A stretch of DNA of 64,000 nt from Rossellomorea marisflavi (GCF_022170785.1 NZ_CP081870.1:2406001-2470000); one strand, 5' to 3'; shown: positions 1-9,451, counted from the stretch's first letter. The notes: generated by a model from the letters alone, not told the origin. Translations and numbers: made by a program.

Positions 1-1054
1 GTGCCGGGATGATTCCTTCGGTCTTGCACAGAAGCTGAAATGCATCCAGTGCCTCACCGTCGGTCACCGCCGCATAGGTAACGCGTCCTTGATCTTTCAA
101 AAAGCTATGTTCTGGACCGACCCCCGGGTAATCAAGTCCCGCTGAAACCGAATGGGCTTCTTGGATCTGGCCGCTATCATCCTGTAGCAGATACATCATG
201 CTTCCGTGCAGGATCCCCACAGATCCCTTCGTCAGAGTGGCTGCATGCTTATCCGTTTCAACACCTGCCCCTGCAGCTTCCACCCCGTATAATGCAACAT
301 CGTCTCCGACAAACGGGTGGAACATGCCCATGGCATTGCTACCGCCGCCCACGCAGGCGACGATCGCATCGGGCAGCCTGTTTTCCTTTAAGAAAAACTG
401 TTTCTTCGTTTCATTTCCGATGACGCTCTGGAAGTCCCTGACCATTTTTGGAAACGGGTGCGGGCCGAGGACAGACCCCATGATGTAATGGGTGTCATCT
501 ACATGGGAGACCCAGTAGCGAAGGGCTTCATTCACGGCATCCTTAAGGGTCGCGCTCCCCTGTTTGACCCCTACCACTTCTGCTCCGAGTAGTTCCATCC
601 GGAATACATTGAGCTTCTGCCTTCTGATATCCTCTTCCCCCATGAAGATGACGCAATCCAGGTTCAGTAGGGCACATACGGTTGCCGTAGCCACACCATG
701 CTGGCCCGCACCTGTTTCTGCGACGACTTTCTTCTTACCCATCCTGACAGCAAGGAGGGCCTGACCGATCGTATTATTAATTTTGTGGGCACCTGTATGA
801 TTCAGATCTTCTCGTTTCAGATAGATTTTCGCCCCACCGACTTTGTCTGATAGATTCCTGGCATGATAGAGGGGATTTTCCCGTCCCACATAGTCTTTCA
901 GGTAGAGCTGAAGTTCTTCTTGGAAGGATGGATCCACCATCGCTTCTTCGTAGGCGGATTCGAGTTCATTCACCGCCTTCATGAGCGTTTCAGGAACGAA
1001 TTTCCCTCCATATGGTCCAAATAGTCCTCGTTGATCCGGCTGTGCATACATCAT
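1..1054 (-). CDS. trpB: Tryptophan synthase beta chain (3' end outside window)
   Basis: TrpB condenses indole with serine to make tryptophan, using pyridoxal phosphate, in complex with TrpA in the cytoplasm. The translated minus strand shows the PLP-lysine motif HTGAHKINN near residue 85 and the phosphate-binding GGGSNAMG. About 351 of the usual 400 or so codons are present; the C-terminus and presumably trpA lie left of the window. The ATG at 1054 follows GGAGGG by six bases and overlaps the trpF stop as ATGA, so translation is probably coupled. It is a member of the T-box-controlled trp operon. Seen: reading frame and motifs; family function is established knowledge. Confidence 0.97.
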   Translation of the reverse strand, partial: MMYAQPDQRGLFGPYGGKFVPETLMKAVNELESAYEEAMVDPSFQEELQLYLKDYVGRENPLYHARNLSDKVGGAKIYLKREDLNHTGAHKINNTIGQALLAVRMGKKKVVAETGAGQHGVATATVCALLNLDCVIFMGEEDIRRQKLNVFRMELLGAEVVGVKQGSATLKDAVNEALRYWVSHVDDTHYIMGSVLGPHPFPKMVRDFQSVIGNETKKQFFLKENRLPDAIVACVGGGSNAMGMFHPFVGDDVALYGVEAAGAGVETDKHAATLTKGSVGILHGSMMYLLQDDSGQIQEAHSVSAGLDYPGVGPEHSFLKDQGRVTYAAVTDGEALDAFQLLCKTEGIIPA

Positions 1055-1671
1055 TGTATTCCCTCCAATTGTTTGACTGTTTTCATGAGATCGAAGATTT
1101 TTTCCCGGTCTTTTCTTCCGTCCGTTTCTACCCCGCTCGATAAATCTACCATTTCCGGACGGACTTCCTGGATGGCTTCTCCTATATTGGATACATTCAA
1201 TCCCCCAGCAAGGATGATCCGATGCCCGGACCTCTCGATCCCCTTCAGGTAATCCCACTGGAATGTGGTCCCGTTACCACCGCGATGAGGTCCCTTTCCA
1301 CTGTCTACAAGAATCGGCCCTACAGGATAAAGCCCTACCCGTTTCACATCTGATTCAACTTTGATCGAGACAGCTTTGATATACGGTATGGAAAGTGAGA
1401 GGCAAAATTCAGGTGTTTCATCTCCATGGAGCTGAACATAGTCAAGCCCCGCTTCTACAAAGATGGATTCAAGGGTTTGCTTTGATTCATTGACGAAAAC
1501 TCCGATTTTCATCACGTGGTCCGGCAGTTCAGAGCTGATGACCGCCGCTTCCCGTACCGAAATCTTCCTTTTGCTTTTTGCAAACACGAATCCGACCGCA
1601 TCTGCTCCGGCTTCCACCGCCCATTGTGCTTCCTCAAGTGTTCTCACTCCACATATCTTGACCTTTGTCAT
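1051..1671 (-). CDS. trpF: Phosphoribosylanthranilate isomerase
   Basis: TrpF converts phosphoribosylanthranilate to the ribulosamine-type intermediate, the third step of tryptophan synthesis. The protein of 206 residues is normal for the family and opens [10 protein letters not shown], carrying the KICG signature of this (beta-alpha)8 barrel. A longer open frame runs upstream to 1785 but lies inside trpC. The ATG at 1671 overlaps the trpC stop codon as ATGA, and its own stop overlaps trpB in the same way. Position between trpC and trpB is the standard Bacillus order. Confidence 0.96.
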   Translation of the reverse strand: MTKVKICGVRTLEEAQWAVEAGADAVGFVFAKSKRKISVREAAVISSELPDHVMKIGVFVNESKQTLESIFVEAGLDYVQLHGDETPEFCLSLSIPYIKAVSIKVESDVKRVGLYPVGPILVDSGKGPHRGGNGTTFQWDYLKGIERSGHRIILAGGLNVSNIGEAIQEVRPEMVDLSSGVETDGRKDREKIFDLMKTVKQLEGIQ

Positions 1672-2447
1672 TCCGTCACCTTCTTTACCTGAAAGGAAGC
1701 AACAAGTCCGGCAGGGTCCTGGCTGCGCATGAGGGTCTCTCCGATGAGAATGGCATCGGCTCCGTCTTCTGCCACCGTCTTGCAATCTTGAATCGTCTTG
1801 ATCCCACTCTCGCTGATCAGCTTCACGTCCTTGCCTTTTACAAGAGAACTCAGCGTTGCCGTCTTATGGATGTCCACTTCGAATGTCTTAAGGTTTCGGT
1901 TGTTGATACCGATCACGCTTGCCCCGAGAGCCAGTGCCCTCCGCATTTCGCCTTCATCATGTACTTCCACCAGTACTTCAAGACCCTTTCCCCTTGCATA
2001 ATCATATAGATCTTTCATCCGTTGATCATCCAGGGCGGCAGCAATCAGAAGAATGATGGATGCGCCTGCATCTTCCGCTTGATCGATCTGAAGCTCATCG
2101 ATCATGAAATCCTTGCACAGCACGGGAACCGACACCTTCACGCTCACCTCGGCAAGATCATCATAGCTCCCTTTGAAGAATGATGCGTCGGTCAAGACCG
2201 ATATGGCCGCAGCTCCTGCCTGTTCATAGCTCTTCGCCTGCTCCACGGGGTCGACATCCATTCTGATATCCCCCTTTGACGGGGACGCCCGTTTGATCTC
2301 GGCTATGATATGGAGATGCTCCTCCTGCAGGGAAGAACGGAATGGTTTCTTTTGGGAACCGAGATGGTGTCTCTTGAATCCTTCCGTCTTCAGCTTTGCG
2401 ACTTCTTCCTTCTTTTTCTTGATGATCGTTTCCAATATGGTTGTCAT
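1668..2447 (-). CDS. trpC: Indole-3-glycerol-phosphate synthase
   Basis: TrpC closes the indole ring, turning carboxyphenylamino-deoxyribulose phosphate into indole-3-glycerol phosphate. The 259-residue frame shows the family features IKRASPSKGDI near residue 52, VLCKDFMID, EVHDEGEM, IGINNRNL and SESGI, which together line the phosphate and carboxylate sites of the barrel. It is a separate protein, not fused to TrpF as in enterobacteria. ATG at 2447 overlaps the trpD stop as ATGA. Fourth gene of the operon. Confidence 0.97.
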   Translation of the reverse strand: MTTILETIIKKKKEEVAKLKTEGFKRHHLGSQKKPFRSSLQEEHLHIIAEIKRASPSKGDIRMDVDPVEQAKSYEQAGAAAISVLTDASFFKGSYDDLAEVSVKVSVPVLCKDFMIDELQIDQAEDAGASIILLIAAALDDQRMKDLYDYARGKGLEVLVEVHDEGEMRRALALGASVIGINNRNLKTFEVDIHKTATLSSLVKGKDVKLISESGIKTIQDCKTVAEDGADAILIGETLMRSQDPAGLVASFQVKKVTE

Positions 2448-3475
2448 GATGGGATGACCTTCTTTCTGCGATTTGCGCTATAGTGGATCATGGATTCGAG
2501 AGCATTCAAGGCGTTTCCGCTCCGGATGCTTTCCCTGGCAAGATGTACTCCCTCAGAGATGGTCCCCGCCTTGCCGCTTGCATAAAGCCCTATGCCTGAA
2601 TTGAGGAGCACGGTGTCAAGATGTGCCCCTTCCCGCCCTTCCAGTACATTCATGAGAATGGCGGCATTTTCACTCGCACTTCCTCCGGTGATTTCCTCAT
2701 TTCCATATGAGTTCAAACCCACATCCTCTGCTTTCAGGATCACGGATGAAATGCGATCATCTTCAAGTATGGTCAAATGATTCTCTCCTGCGAGTGATGC
2801 TTCATCCATTTGACCTGCGCCGTTCAGGACAACGGCTCTTTTGCGACCGAGCTCCCTCAGTACTTCTGCCATCGTCTCAAGCTTATCTCTCCGGAAGACC
2901 CCGACCAGCTGCGTATCCAGTTGAACGGGATTGGTCAGGGGACCGATGAGGTTGAAGATGGTGGGAATCTTCATCTCCCGCCTGACCTTCATGACTTTCT
3001 TCAGGCTTTTATGAACAAACGGTGCATATAAAAATGCGATATTGTTACGGTTCAGTAGCTCTTCAATCTCTTCTCCGTCGAAATCAAGGGCCACACCCAG
3101 TCCCTCCAGTACATCTGCACTTCCCGTCCGGCTTGTGATGCTCCGATTACCGTGCTTTGCGACCTTCACACCAGCTCCTGCCAATACGAATGCGCTGGTG
3201 GTACTGATGTTGAAACTTTGTGACTGATCGCCACCCGTCCCGCAGTTATCCATGACTCCCTGCTGTAGTTTTCGGACGGGCATTGCCTGTTCCCTCAGTA
3301 CTTCAACAAGGGCCGTGATTTCATCCACGGTTTCTCCTTTGATTCTCAACAGGGTCAAAAAGCAGGCAATCTCGCTTTCCGTTGTTCCTTCTTGAAGCAT
3401 TCCCCTTACTGCTTCCCTCATCTCTTCTCTTCCTAGTGAATGACCGTCAGATAATTTGTTCAGTACGTGTTTCAC
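2444..3475 (-). CDS. trpD: Anthranilate phosphoribosyltransferase
   Basis: TrpD joins anthranilate to PRPP. The 343-residue protein has the diagnostic GTGGD loop around residue 79 and the following KHGNRS motif that binds anthranilate and pyrophosphate. The start is a GTG at 3475 with AAAGGGG seven bases upstream; the gene overlaps the end of trpG by 29 bases, so its ribosome binding site is inside trpG and the two are likely translationally coupled. It ends in an ATGA overlap with trpC. Usual size for the family. Confidence 0.96.
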   Translation of the reverse strand: MKHVLNKLSDGHSLGREEMREAVRGMLQEGTTESEIACFLTLLRIKGETVDEITALVEVLREQAMPVRKLQQGVMDNCGTGGDQSQSFNISTTSAFVLAGAGVKVAKHGNRSITSRTGSADVLEGLGVALDFDGEEIEELLNRNNIAFLYAPFVHKSLKKVMKVRREMKIPTIFNLIGPLTNPVQLDTQLVGVFRRDKLETMAEVLRELGRKRAVVLNGAGQMDEASLAGENHLTILEDDRISSVILKAEDVGLNSYGNEEITGGSASENAAILMNVLEGREGAHLDTVLLNSGIGLYASGKAGTISEGVHLARESIRSGNALNALESMIHYSANRRKKVIPS

Positions 3476-4058
3476 GGTGATTCCCCTTTCTCATCTCGTC
3501 TATGAAGTGCTTCAATATGTCTTTTCCTGAAAGCGTCCCGATCGATTCGGGATGGAATTGCAGACCGTAAAGCGGATAACCGCTATGCTTGATTGCCATG
3601 ATTTCCTCATCATCCATGGCGACGGCCAGCGTTTCAAACTGAGGGGGAAGGGTTTCCCTTTTCACCACAAGGGAGTGGTACCTCATCACCTCCAGGGGCT
3701 GAGGTAGATAATGGAACAGGCCTCCCCCCGTATGGCGGATCATCGACGTCTTTCCGTGCTTGATGATCCTGGCCCTTTCGATTTCTGCACCAAAGGCAGC
3801 TGCGATGGCCTGATGACCGAGGCAGACACCCAGTATCGGCAGACTAGCGTGAAGATTCTGGATAATACTGATGCACAGACCCGCATCTTCCGGCCTTCCG
3901 GGTCCAGGGGAGAGAATGATGGCATCCGGCTCAAGCTCCCGGATCTCGTCGAGGCTAGTGCGGTCATTCCGTTTCACCATGACCTCCTCCCCAAGCTCAG
4001 TCAAGTATTGATACAGATTATAGGTAAATGAATCGTAGTTATCGATCAACAGGATCAT
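3447..4058 (-). CDS. trpG: Anthranilate / aminodeoxychorismate synthase glutamine amidotransferase subunit
   Basis: This class I glutamine amidotransferase supplies ammonia to TrpE (and possibly PabB). The 203-residue protein has the catalytic Cys in GVCLGHQ (residue 79) and the His/Glu pair in FHPESIGT near the C-terminus. The ATG at 4058 overlaps the trpE stop as ATGA. In Bacillus subtilis the amphibolic trpG/pabA gene lies in the folate operon and not in trp, so a copy between trpE and trpD is a difference from that model. Whether a second pabA copy exists elsewhere cannot be seen here. Confidence 0.95.
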   Translation of the reverse strand: MILLIDNYDSFTYNLYQYLTELGEEVMVKRNDRTSLDEIRELEPDAIILSPGPGRPEDAGLCISIIQNLHASLPILGVCLGHQAIAAAFGAEIERARIIKHGKTSMIRHTGGGLFHYLPQPLEVMRYHSLVVKRETLPPQFETLAVAMDDEEIMAIKHSGYPLYGLQFHPESIGTLSGKDILKHFIDEMRKGNHRETRTEQII

Positions 4059-5419
4059 TCCGATACCTCCAACAGGGATTTGGCTTTATTCATCGTTTCC
4101 TCGAATTCACTGGCGGGATCTGAATCGAATACAATCCCCGCCCCTGCCTGAACAAAAGCCATCTGATCCTTGACGACCATCGTCCTGATCGCCAGGGCAA
4201 AGTCAAGATCGCCTGTGAAACTCATGTACCCGACCGCTCCGGAATAGACGCCCCTTTTGACCGGTTCCAAATCGTTGATGATCTGCATGGCCCGGATTTT
4301 CGGTGCACCGCTCACCGTCCCCGCCGGCAAGCAGGCAGCCAGTGACTGAAGGGGGGAGATCCCTTCCTTCAACCTACCTTTCACTTCTGAAACGATATGC
4401 ATCACATATTTGTATCGTTCGACCAGCATATATTTACTCAACCGGATTGTACCAGGGTCACAGATCCTCCCCAGGTCGTTCCGCCCAAGATCGACGAGCA
4501 TGCGATGTTCTGCAATCTCTTTCTCATCGCCCAGGAGCTCGGTTTCGAGCCTGCGGTCTTCCTCCACCGTATTCCCACGCTTTCTCGTCCCCGCGATAGG
4601 ATTGGTGGTCACCTCGGATCCCTTCACCCTGATCAGACTCTCTGGCGAAGCACCCAACACCACATATTCTTCGAAATCGATGAAAAACATATAGGGCGAA
4701 GGGTTGGATTTCCGGAGGCTCCTGTAAAAGGAAAATGCATCTCCGTTGAACTGCGCCTGGAGCCGCTGTGAAAGGACGACCTGGAAAACATCACCTTTCA
4801 AGATCGATTCTTTCGCCTTATCCACTTTCATCATGAATTCTTCTTTGCTTAGTTGCGCCTGAAAAGAAAGCTTCTCGATTCTTTCTTTGCGGGGATCAAG
4901 ATGGATCATCCGCATCTCCGATTCCACAGCCATTATCCGGTGATCAAGGTCTTCAGTGCCCTCTGAGCTGACGACGATGAATACCTTCTGCTCGACATGA
5001 TCGAATACGATGACCTTTTCATAAAACATCAGATGAATATCCGGCATGTGCAATTGATCATGGGGTGTGATGCCGATCTGCTCCATCTGTCTGATTACAT
5101 CGTAACCAAGATAACCGATCCCACCCCCCATGAATGGGAAGCGGCTTTCTCCTGATTCGACCCGAGTAACAAGAGCGTCGATGATGGAAATCGGATCGCC
5201 GGTCAGATGCCTTTTGCCCTCACTATCTTCTACGGACACTTCTTGGCCATTCGCCGTGCATTCCATGAAAGGATCGCTTCCGACGAATGAATAGCGCCCT
5301 GTTTCTTCGTTTTTAAGTGAGCTTTCAAGCAGGAATTTCTTCTTCCCGCTGATCGTTTGGAATAAGGAGATCGGGGTGAACATATCCCCGTTCAGTTCCT
5401 TTACTTTCATGTTTCTCAT
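4055..5419 (-). CDS. trpE: Anthranilate synthase component I
   Basis: TrpE converts chorismate to anthranilate with ammonia from TrpG, the committed and feedback-inhibited step. From ATG 5419 the protein has 454 residues and starts MRNMKVKELNG; GGAGG stands seven bases before it. Open frame continues to 5515, but that part is the terminator of the second T-box. The LLES element near residue 30, part of the tryptophan inhibitor site in this family, is present, as are the chorismate-binding blocks IAGTRKRGN and GAGIVFDSDP. First gene of the operon; its expression should depend on read-through of the two T-box terminators. Confidence 0.96.
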   Translation of the reverse strand: MRNMKVKELNGDMFTPISLFQTISGKKKFLLESSLKNEETGRYSFVGSDPFMECTANGQEVSVEDSEGKRHLTGDPISIIDALVTRVESGESRFPFMGGGIGYLGYDVIRQMEQIGITPHDQLHMPDIHLMFYEKVIVFDHVEQKVFIVVSSEGTEDLDHRIMAVESEMRMIHLDPRKERIEKLSFQAQLSKEEFMMKVDKAKESILKGDVFQVVLSQRLQAQFNGDAFSFYRSLRKSNPSPYMFFIDFEEYVVLGASPESLIRVKGSEVTTNPIAGTRKRGNTVEEDRRLETELLGDEKEIAEHRMLVDLGRNDLGRICDPGTIRLSKYMLVERYKYVMHIVSEVKGRLKEGISPLQSLAACLPAGTVSGAPKIRAMQIINDLEPVKRGVYSGAVGYMSFTGDLDFALAIRTMVVKDQMAFVQAGAGIVFDSDPASEFEETMNKAKSLLEVSE

Positions 5420-5439
5420 TTTGCTTCCTCCATTCTTTT

Positions 5440-5705
5440 CCACAAAAAAATCCTCCATGAACAGTTGTTCATAGAGGACGATGCTGACCGCGTTGCCACC
5501 TCTGGTTGGGGACAAGTGTCCCCCTCTTATTCAGGTACAGGCTTGACCAGCCTATACCCTATCCCTGTAACGTGGGAAATCCGTATGATCCTACTGCACT
5601 GTTCAGATCATCTCTCATAAGTCCATTCCAGACAAGCTGACTTATCAGGGTCTCACCATCCCTTATTCTCTGTAAAGCCTCACTTGAATGTACTCCTCTT
5701 ATTCA
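5440..5705 (-). promoter_or_regulatory. T-box riboswitch 2 (proximal), tRNA-Trp specific
   Basis: Read on the minus strand, this leader has the conserved T-box sequence AGGTGGCAACGCGG at 5501-5488, then a strong terminator hairpin (arms about 5480-5469 and 5463-5452) followed by seven T (5450-5444). Upstream a stem I region carries the context GAATGGACTTATGAG, placing a UGG specifier codon at 5625-5623. T-boxes read the charging state of the matching tRNA: uncharged tRNA-Trp stabilises the antiterminator. The stem I arms are less clear here than in the distal copy. The codon choice fits trpE directly downstream. Confidence 0.9.
5444..5480 (-). terminator. Rho-independent terminator of T-box 2
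   Basis: CCTCTATGAACA pairs with TGTTCATGGAGG and is followed by TTTTTTT on the minus strand. It sits 25 bases in front of trpE and is the regulated attenuator of the proximal T-box. Confidence 0.9.
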
Positions 5706-5734
5706 ACGATGTAATGGTTATTAATTTTTTTGTA

Positions 5735-6027
5735 CCAAAAAAGGGCATCTCGCATTCCTCTTCATTAGAAAAGGACGAGATACCCGTGGTGCCACCTTTG
5801 TTGACTGCAATTACAGCCCGCTTGACCGCATCGAAGCTCATGCTTGAATGCGTGTACCGGATAACGATCGGACATTCGCCAGAGCCTACCTCGGTCACCC
5901 GTTTCGGTCTGGGGGCTCGGAAGTCCATTCCCATCGTTCACCACGCTAGTTCACACCAACCACTAGCTCTCTTGAGTGGATCATCGAAGGTACTCCTCTT
6001 CGTCACAGCCATTCGCTCATTTGATTG
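5735..6027 (-). promoter_or_regulatory. T-box riboswitch 1 (distal), tRNA-Trp specific
   Basis: A complete T-box leader on the minus strand. The distal stem I has AGAGAGCTAGTGGTTGG and its returning arm GAACTAGC; the specifier context GGGAATGGACTTCCGAG gives UGG at 5927-5925. The T-box sequence AGGTGGCACCACGG is at 5797-5784, and the terminator GGGTATCTCG / CGAGATGCCC with six T follows at 5785-5737. The short reading frame that can be drawn through it (5680-5934) is an artefact of the RNA structure. Two copies in series would multiply the response to tryptophan starvation. Confidence 0.93.
5737..5785 (-). terminator. Rho-independent terminator of T-box 1
   Basis: GGGTATCTCG and CGAGATGCCC form the stem, followed by TTTTTT. 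It is the attenuator of the distal T-box. Confidence 0.9.
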
Positions 6028-6033
6028 ATTATC

Positions 6034-6062
6034 ATGTTATGCTCTTTGGTTTTAAAAGTCAA
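6034..6062 (-). promoter_or_regulatory. SigA-type promoter of the trp operon
   Basis: TTGACT at 6062-6057 and TAACAT at 6039-6034 are separated by 17 bases. Start of transcription would fall near 6027, just before T-box 1. No other promoter-like match was noticed between the two T-boxes. Confidence 0.7.
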
Positions 6063-6093
6063 CCATTTCTTTCGATTTTTTTATCAAAAACTT

Positions 6094-7614
6094 TCACGGA
6101 AGCTTCAGACCTGTAATGGAACGGCATACATGATACGCACTCACTGACACACCGATTGTACCCGCTCCCGGGAAAACCGAATCCCCACACACCCATAAGC
6201 CGTCTAGAGGGGTACGGTGGGAAATGCTATGGAAGAGGGCGTTTTCCGTCGTCTGCGGATATCCCCCGACCATGCCGTCGGGTCGACCCGTGAACCGTTC
6301 CCATGCACGCGGGGCGCCGGAATAATGATCCACGATGGATTCGCTGAAACCTGAAAACGTCCCTTCGATGACCGAAAGCATCTTTTCATTCAGCTCCTGC
6401 TTATACGCATCGTATTTTTCTTTCGTATCCCATCTAGACAGATCCGTGTGGGTCGAGACGGTCAAGGTTCTGAACCCGGATGGGGAGCGGAGCTGGTCTC
6501 CCCGTTTTGAAAGGGATAGGAAAAGATGCTCCCCTTCGCTCATACCATTTCCTGTACAAATTTGCTGGAACAGGGTCATGCCGTCAGGAATCTTCGCTTC
6601 ATCCAGGACAAAGTAGACTGTCATCGTGCCCCATGAGGTCAAATTCCTTTTGGGGTTCAAGATTCGCTTAATCGTGTTCCCGCTTTCTTCATCCAGCAAT
6701 GGCGGAAGCGCTTCGATTGGCGCTGCAAAGATGATGTGGCTACCTTCATATCGGTTTCCGCGCTGGTCTTCTACCTGCCAGCGATCTTTTTCTTTACTGA
6801 TTTTCTCCACTTTTCTCCCGCGTTTCAGGAGAGCTCCCGACATTTCAGCTGATTTAGCCAGTTCTTCTGCCATCCGGTACAGGCCCCCATCGACGTAGAA
6901 AGCACCTTGATGATACATATCAAGGGCGAGGCATCCAAGAAGGAATGAGCATTCTTCAGAAGTTGTCTGCATACTATCGATCAGTTGACCATCAATGAAT
7001 GTCTCAAAATCCCCATGCCGGTGCAGACCGAATGATGCCAGAACCCCACCCATTGTCCGATTGATGTAGGGAAGGAGAGCCAATGTACCGGGTTGAAGGC
7101 TCTTGACCAGGATTGCCCACTCCCCGGGAGTCTTTGGAGGAAGGGCCGGCAGGGGATCCATCAGTTGCCTGATCCGCGATGCGATTTTATACACAAGTGC
7201 ATAAAAGCGTTCCAGATCAGAGGCACACCGGGGAAACTGGTTTTTGAGTTGGGCTACATGTTTATCCCTGTCACGATGGAAGACGAGTTTACGGCCATGC
7301 AGGTGCACATTCATCACCTCATCAAGAAGATGGGACTCAGGTGGATCAACCTGTAAATAGTTGAAGATCCTCTGATGAATCCCTTCCTCCTCTAAACCCA
7401 TACCCAGGGTGGCACCGACCGGAAAAAGATGGTTGCCCCGCTGGAACTTCCCGGCGCACCCTCCCCATTCCCTTGAGCCTTCAAGCAGGGTGACGGCTTC
7501 ACCTTTCTTGCTCAGGAGGGCAGCGGCCGTCAACCCACTGATCCCTCCCCCCACGATGATGATCTCCTTCAACGCTCCCACCTCTTCCTGCCTGATTGGA
7601 TTCTTTATCTTCAC
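6094..7614 (-). CDS. CrtI-family FAD-dependent oxidoreductase (carotenoid desaturase/isomerase-like)
   Basis: A 506-residue flavoprotein with the N-terminal dinucleotide motif VGGGISGLTAAALL, a following GGCAGKF, and the C-terminal WVCGDSVFPGAG typical of phytoene desaturases, CrtD and carotenoid isomerases. These enzymes act on membrane-bound carotenes. It sits alone, 22 kb from the carotenoid cluster at 29848-33873, so a role as an extra C30 carotenoid desaturase or isomerase is inference. The frame opens with GTG at 7614 with a weak ribosome site; a TTG at 7572 behind GAGGTGGGAG, just before the FAD motif, may be the true start. Confidence 0.8.
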   Translation of the reverse strand: MKIKNPIRQEEVGALKEIIIVGGGISGLTAAALLSKKGEAVTLLEGSREWGGCAGKFQRGNHLFPVGATLGMGLEEEGIHQRIFNYLQVDPPESHLLDEVMNVHLHGRKLVFHRDRDKHVAQLKNQFPRCASDLERFYALVYKIASRIRQLMDPLPALPPKTPGEWAILVKSLQPGTLALLPYINRTMGGVLASFGLHRHGDFETFIDGQLIDSMQTTSEECSFLLGCLALDMYHQGAFYVDGGLYRMAEELAKSAEMSGALLKRGRKVEKISKEKDRWQVEDQRGNRYEGSHIIFAAPIEALPPLLDEESGNTIKRILNPKRNLTSWGTMTVYFVLDEAKIPDGMTLFQQICTGNGMSEGEHLFLSLSKRGDQLRSPSGFRTLTVSTHTDLSRWDTKEKYDAYKQELNEKMLSVIEGTFSGFSESIVDHYSGAPRAWERFTGRPDGMVGGYPQTTENALFHSISHRTPLDGLWVCGDSVFPGAGTIGVSVSAYHVCRSITGLKLP

Positions 7615-7636
7615 TCTACCCCACTTTCCTGCACCT

Positions 7637-7673
7637 ATACAAAGAAGGATGGGCTAAGCCCATCCTTCTTTGT
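7637..7673 (-). terminator. Hairpin overlapping the end of panF
   Basis: CAAAGAAGGATGGGC pairs perfectly with GCCCATCCTTCTTTG around the panF stop codon. The T-tract after it is short (TTCTTTGTAT), so termination may be partial and some panF transcripts could continue into the flavoprotein gene. Confidence 0.55.
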
Positions 7674-9093
7674 ATTGATCTTTCGTAACCAGGGAAACGA
7701 TGATGTATACCACCAGCGAAATCAGGATCGGAAATACCACCGTATTTACATCCATGAAGTTCGGAATGAAATGATAAAAAAGGACGTACGAGACCAGTCC
7801 CGTAACCATGGATGCAAGGGCCCCTTTTCCGTTCCCCCTTCTCCAATAGAGTCCGAGCACGATCGGCCAGATGAAAACAGCCTCCAATCCACCAAAGGAA
7901 AACAGATTCAACCAGATAATCAGGTCAGGTGGGCTCAAGGAGAGGAAAAAGACGAGGACCCCCGTCAGGGCCGTCACCCATAAACTGACTCTTTTGATCT
8001 GCTTCTCTTGTGCATCCTTGTTGATGAAATTCATGTACACATCCTTCACGAGGGCAGACGAAACCATCAACAACAGGGCATCGACCGTGGACATGATGGC
8101 TGCCATCGGTGCCGCAAGGACAATGCCTGATACCCAAGGCGGCAGGACTTCAAGTGTCAGGGTCGGCATCACCTTATCAGCATCTTCAATTCCCGGCAGG
8201 ACAGATCTCCCCAGGACTCCTGAAAGATGCATTCCGAGCATGACGATCCCGACAACGATCGTCCCGATGATGAGGGCACGATGCATGCTTCTCGAATCCT
8301 TGTATCCCATGGCCCTGACAGCGACTTGCGGCAGGCCTACGACTCCGACCCCCACTAGGATCCAGAAGGACGAAATGTATGCAGAACTGAACTGGCGATC
8401 GGGTCCGTTGGGCGTCACGAGGCCGGGATCGATGCGTTTCAAATCGTTCATGATCGCTTCCATGCCACCACCTGCATGAACGATGGCAATCAACAGGATC
8501 AAGGTGCCGGCCATCATGACGAGACCCTGAATCGCATCGGTCACGGCAACGGCCCTGAACCCTCCGACAATCACATACACCAGCACCGAAACGGCAAAGA
8601 AGACAAGTGCGGTACGGTAAGACAGTCCCGTCAGAGATTCAATCAGGCGCGCACCTCCAACCCATTGAGCAATCATCGCCGAAAACAGGAACACGATGAT
8701 GCTGATGGAGGCAAAAATGGTGATCGCCTTACTTCCGTAGCGGCCCTGAAGATAATCGATAAGAGTGACGGCATTGTATTTCCTGGACATGATGGCGAAT
8801 TTCTTCCCAAGCACCAAAAGGACAAAATACCCCGTCACGACCTGGCTCATGGCGAGCAGCACCCACGAGAGACCATATGTATAGGCAGCACCGGGTCCGC
8901 CGATGAATGTACTGGCACTCCCGTAAGTGGCCATCATCGACATGGCTAAAATGAAGCCTCCCATTTGGCGGCTTCCGAGAAAATATTCCTGAACAAAAGA
9001 TTCGGCCTTGTTCACGCTTCTGGCCGTATACATCCCAACTGCAAAAATGATGATGAGGAATAGTATAAAGGGTATAAGAGCGATATTACTCAC
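7654..9093 (-). CDS. panF: Sodium:solute symporter, PanF type (sodium/pantothenate)
   Basis: A 479-residue membrane protein with about 13 hydrophobic segments and the sodium-solute-symporter features ATYGSASTFIGGPG and GGFRAVAVTDAIQG. The small upstream partner is of the YhdT type; the YhdT-PanF pairing is known from enterobacteria and supports sodium-driven pantothenate uptake, although substrate is inferred from family and context. The GTG at 9093 follows AGGAGG by six bases and overlaps the stop of the upstream gene by eight bases; upstream in-frame ATG/TTG codons at 9108 and 9111 overlap that ribosome site and are less likely. Confidence 0.85.
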   Translation of the reverse strand: MSNIALIPFILFLIIIFAVGMYTARSVNKAESFVQEYFLGSRQMGGFILAMSMMATYGSASTFIGGPGAAYTYGLSWVLLAMSQVVTGYFVLLVLGKKFAIMSRKYNAVTLIDYLQGRYGSKAITIFASISIIVFLFSAMIAQWVGGARLIESLTGLSYRTALVFFAVSVLVYVIVGGFRAVAVTDAIQGLVMMAGTLILLIAIVHAGGGMEAIMNDLKRIDPGLVTPNGPDRQFSSAYISSFWILVGVGVVGLPQVAVRAMGYKDSRSMHRALIIGTIVVGIVMLGMHLSGVLGRSVLPGIEDADKVMPTLTLEVLPPWVSGIVLAAPMAAIMSTVDALLLMVSSALVKDVYMNFINKDAQEKQIKRVSLWVTALTGVLVFFLSLSPPDLIIWLNLFSFGGLEAVFIWPIVLGLYWRRGNGKGALASMVTGLVSYVLFYHFIPNFMDVNTVVFPILISLVVYIIVSLVTKDQYKEGWA

Positions 9094-9358
9094 GATCTTC
9101 CTCCTCATCAAACGGTATATCCATCAGCAGATATTTCACCACGAAGGCCACAAGCACTACCATCAGGATAAAACCGCCGATACAGCTGTATACGAACCAG
9201 GCAGGCATCCCGAAGATCCACGTATAATCGGAGACGGGCTGACCGCCAAGTCCGTAAGCGAATCCGTACCACCACAGGAAATTGATCAAGACCAGTGCAA
9301 CCCCGATGAGGGCTTCCTGATTGGCAATGCGGAATCGTTTATCATCATGATGCTTCAT
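9086..9358 (-). CDS. DUF997 (YhdT-type) small membrane protein
   Basis: A 90-residue protein with two hydrophobic helices (about residues 16-36 and 53-78) and an acidic tail ending DEEEDRE. Its size, the NFLWWYGFAYGLG region and its place in front of panF identify it as a YhdT/DUF997 protein, probably an accessory of the symporter; the molecular role is not known. ATG at 9358 with AGGAGG seven bases upstream; a TTG two codons earlier is too near the ribosome site. Its stop codon overlaps the panF start. Confidence 0.8.
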   Translation of the reverse strand: MKHHDDKRFRIANQEALIGVALVLINFLWWYGFAYGLGGQPVSDYTWIFGMPAWFVYSCIGGFILMVVLVAFVVKYLLMDIPFDEEEDRE

Positions 9359-9451
9359 GATCAATCCTCCTTAAACAACATCCTTATACAATTTACGACA
9401 GCTAGTGGATAAATGCAATCACATTGCCTCATGCAGGATCACCCACGAAAA

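Noticed and set aside
5680..5934. 84-codon frame on the minus strand before trpE
   Set aside because: It lies wholly within the distal T-box leader and has no ribosome site; its apparent sequence is the RNA structure.
5420..6062. TRAP (MtrB) binding site in the trp leader
   Set aside because: No run of regularly spaced GAG/UAG triplets; two T-boxes explain the leader.
7871..8479. 202-codon plus-strand frame inside panF
   Set aside because: Antisense shadow of a well-supported membrane transporter; no ribosome site and no recognisable protein features.
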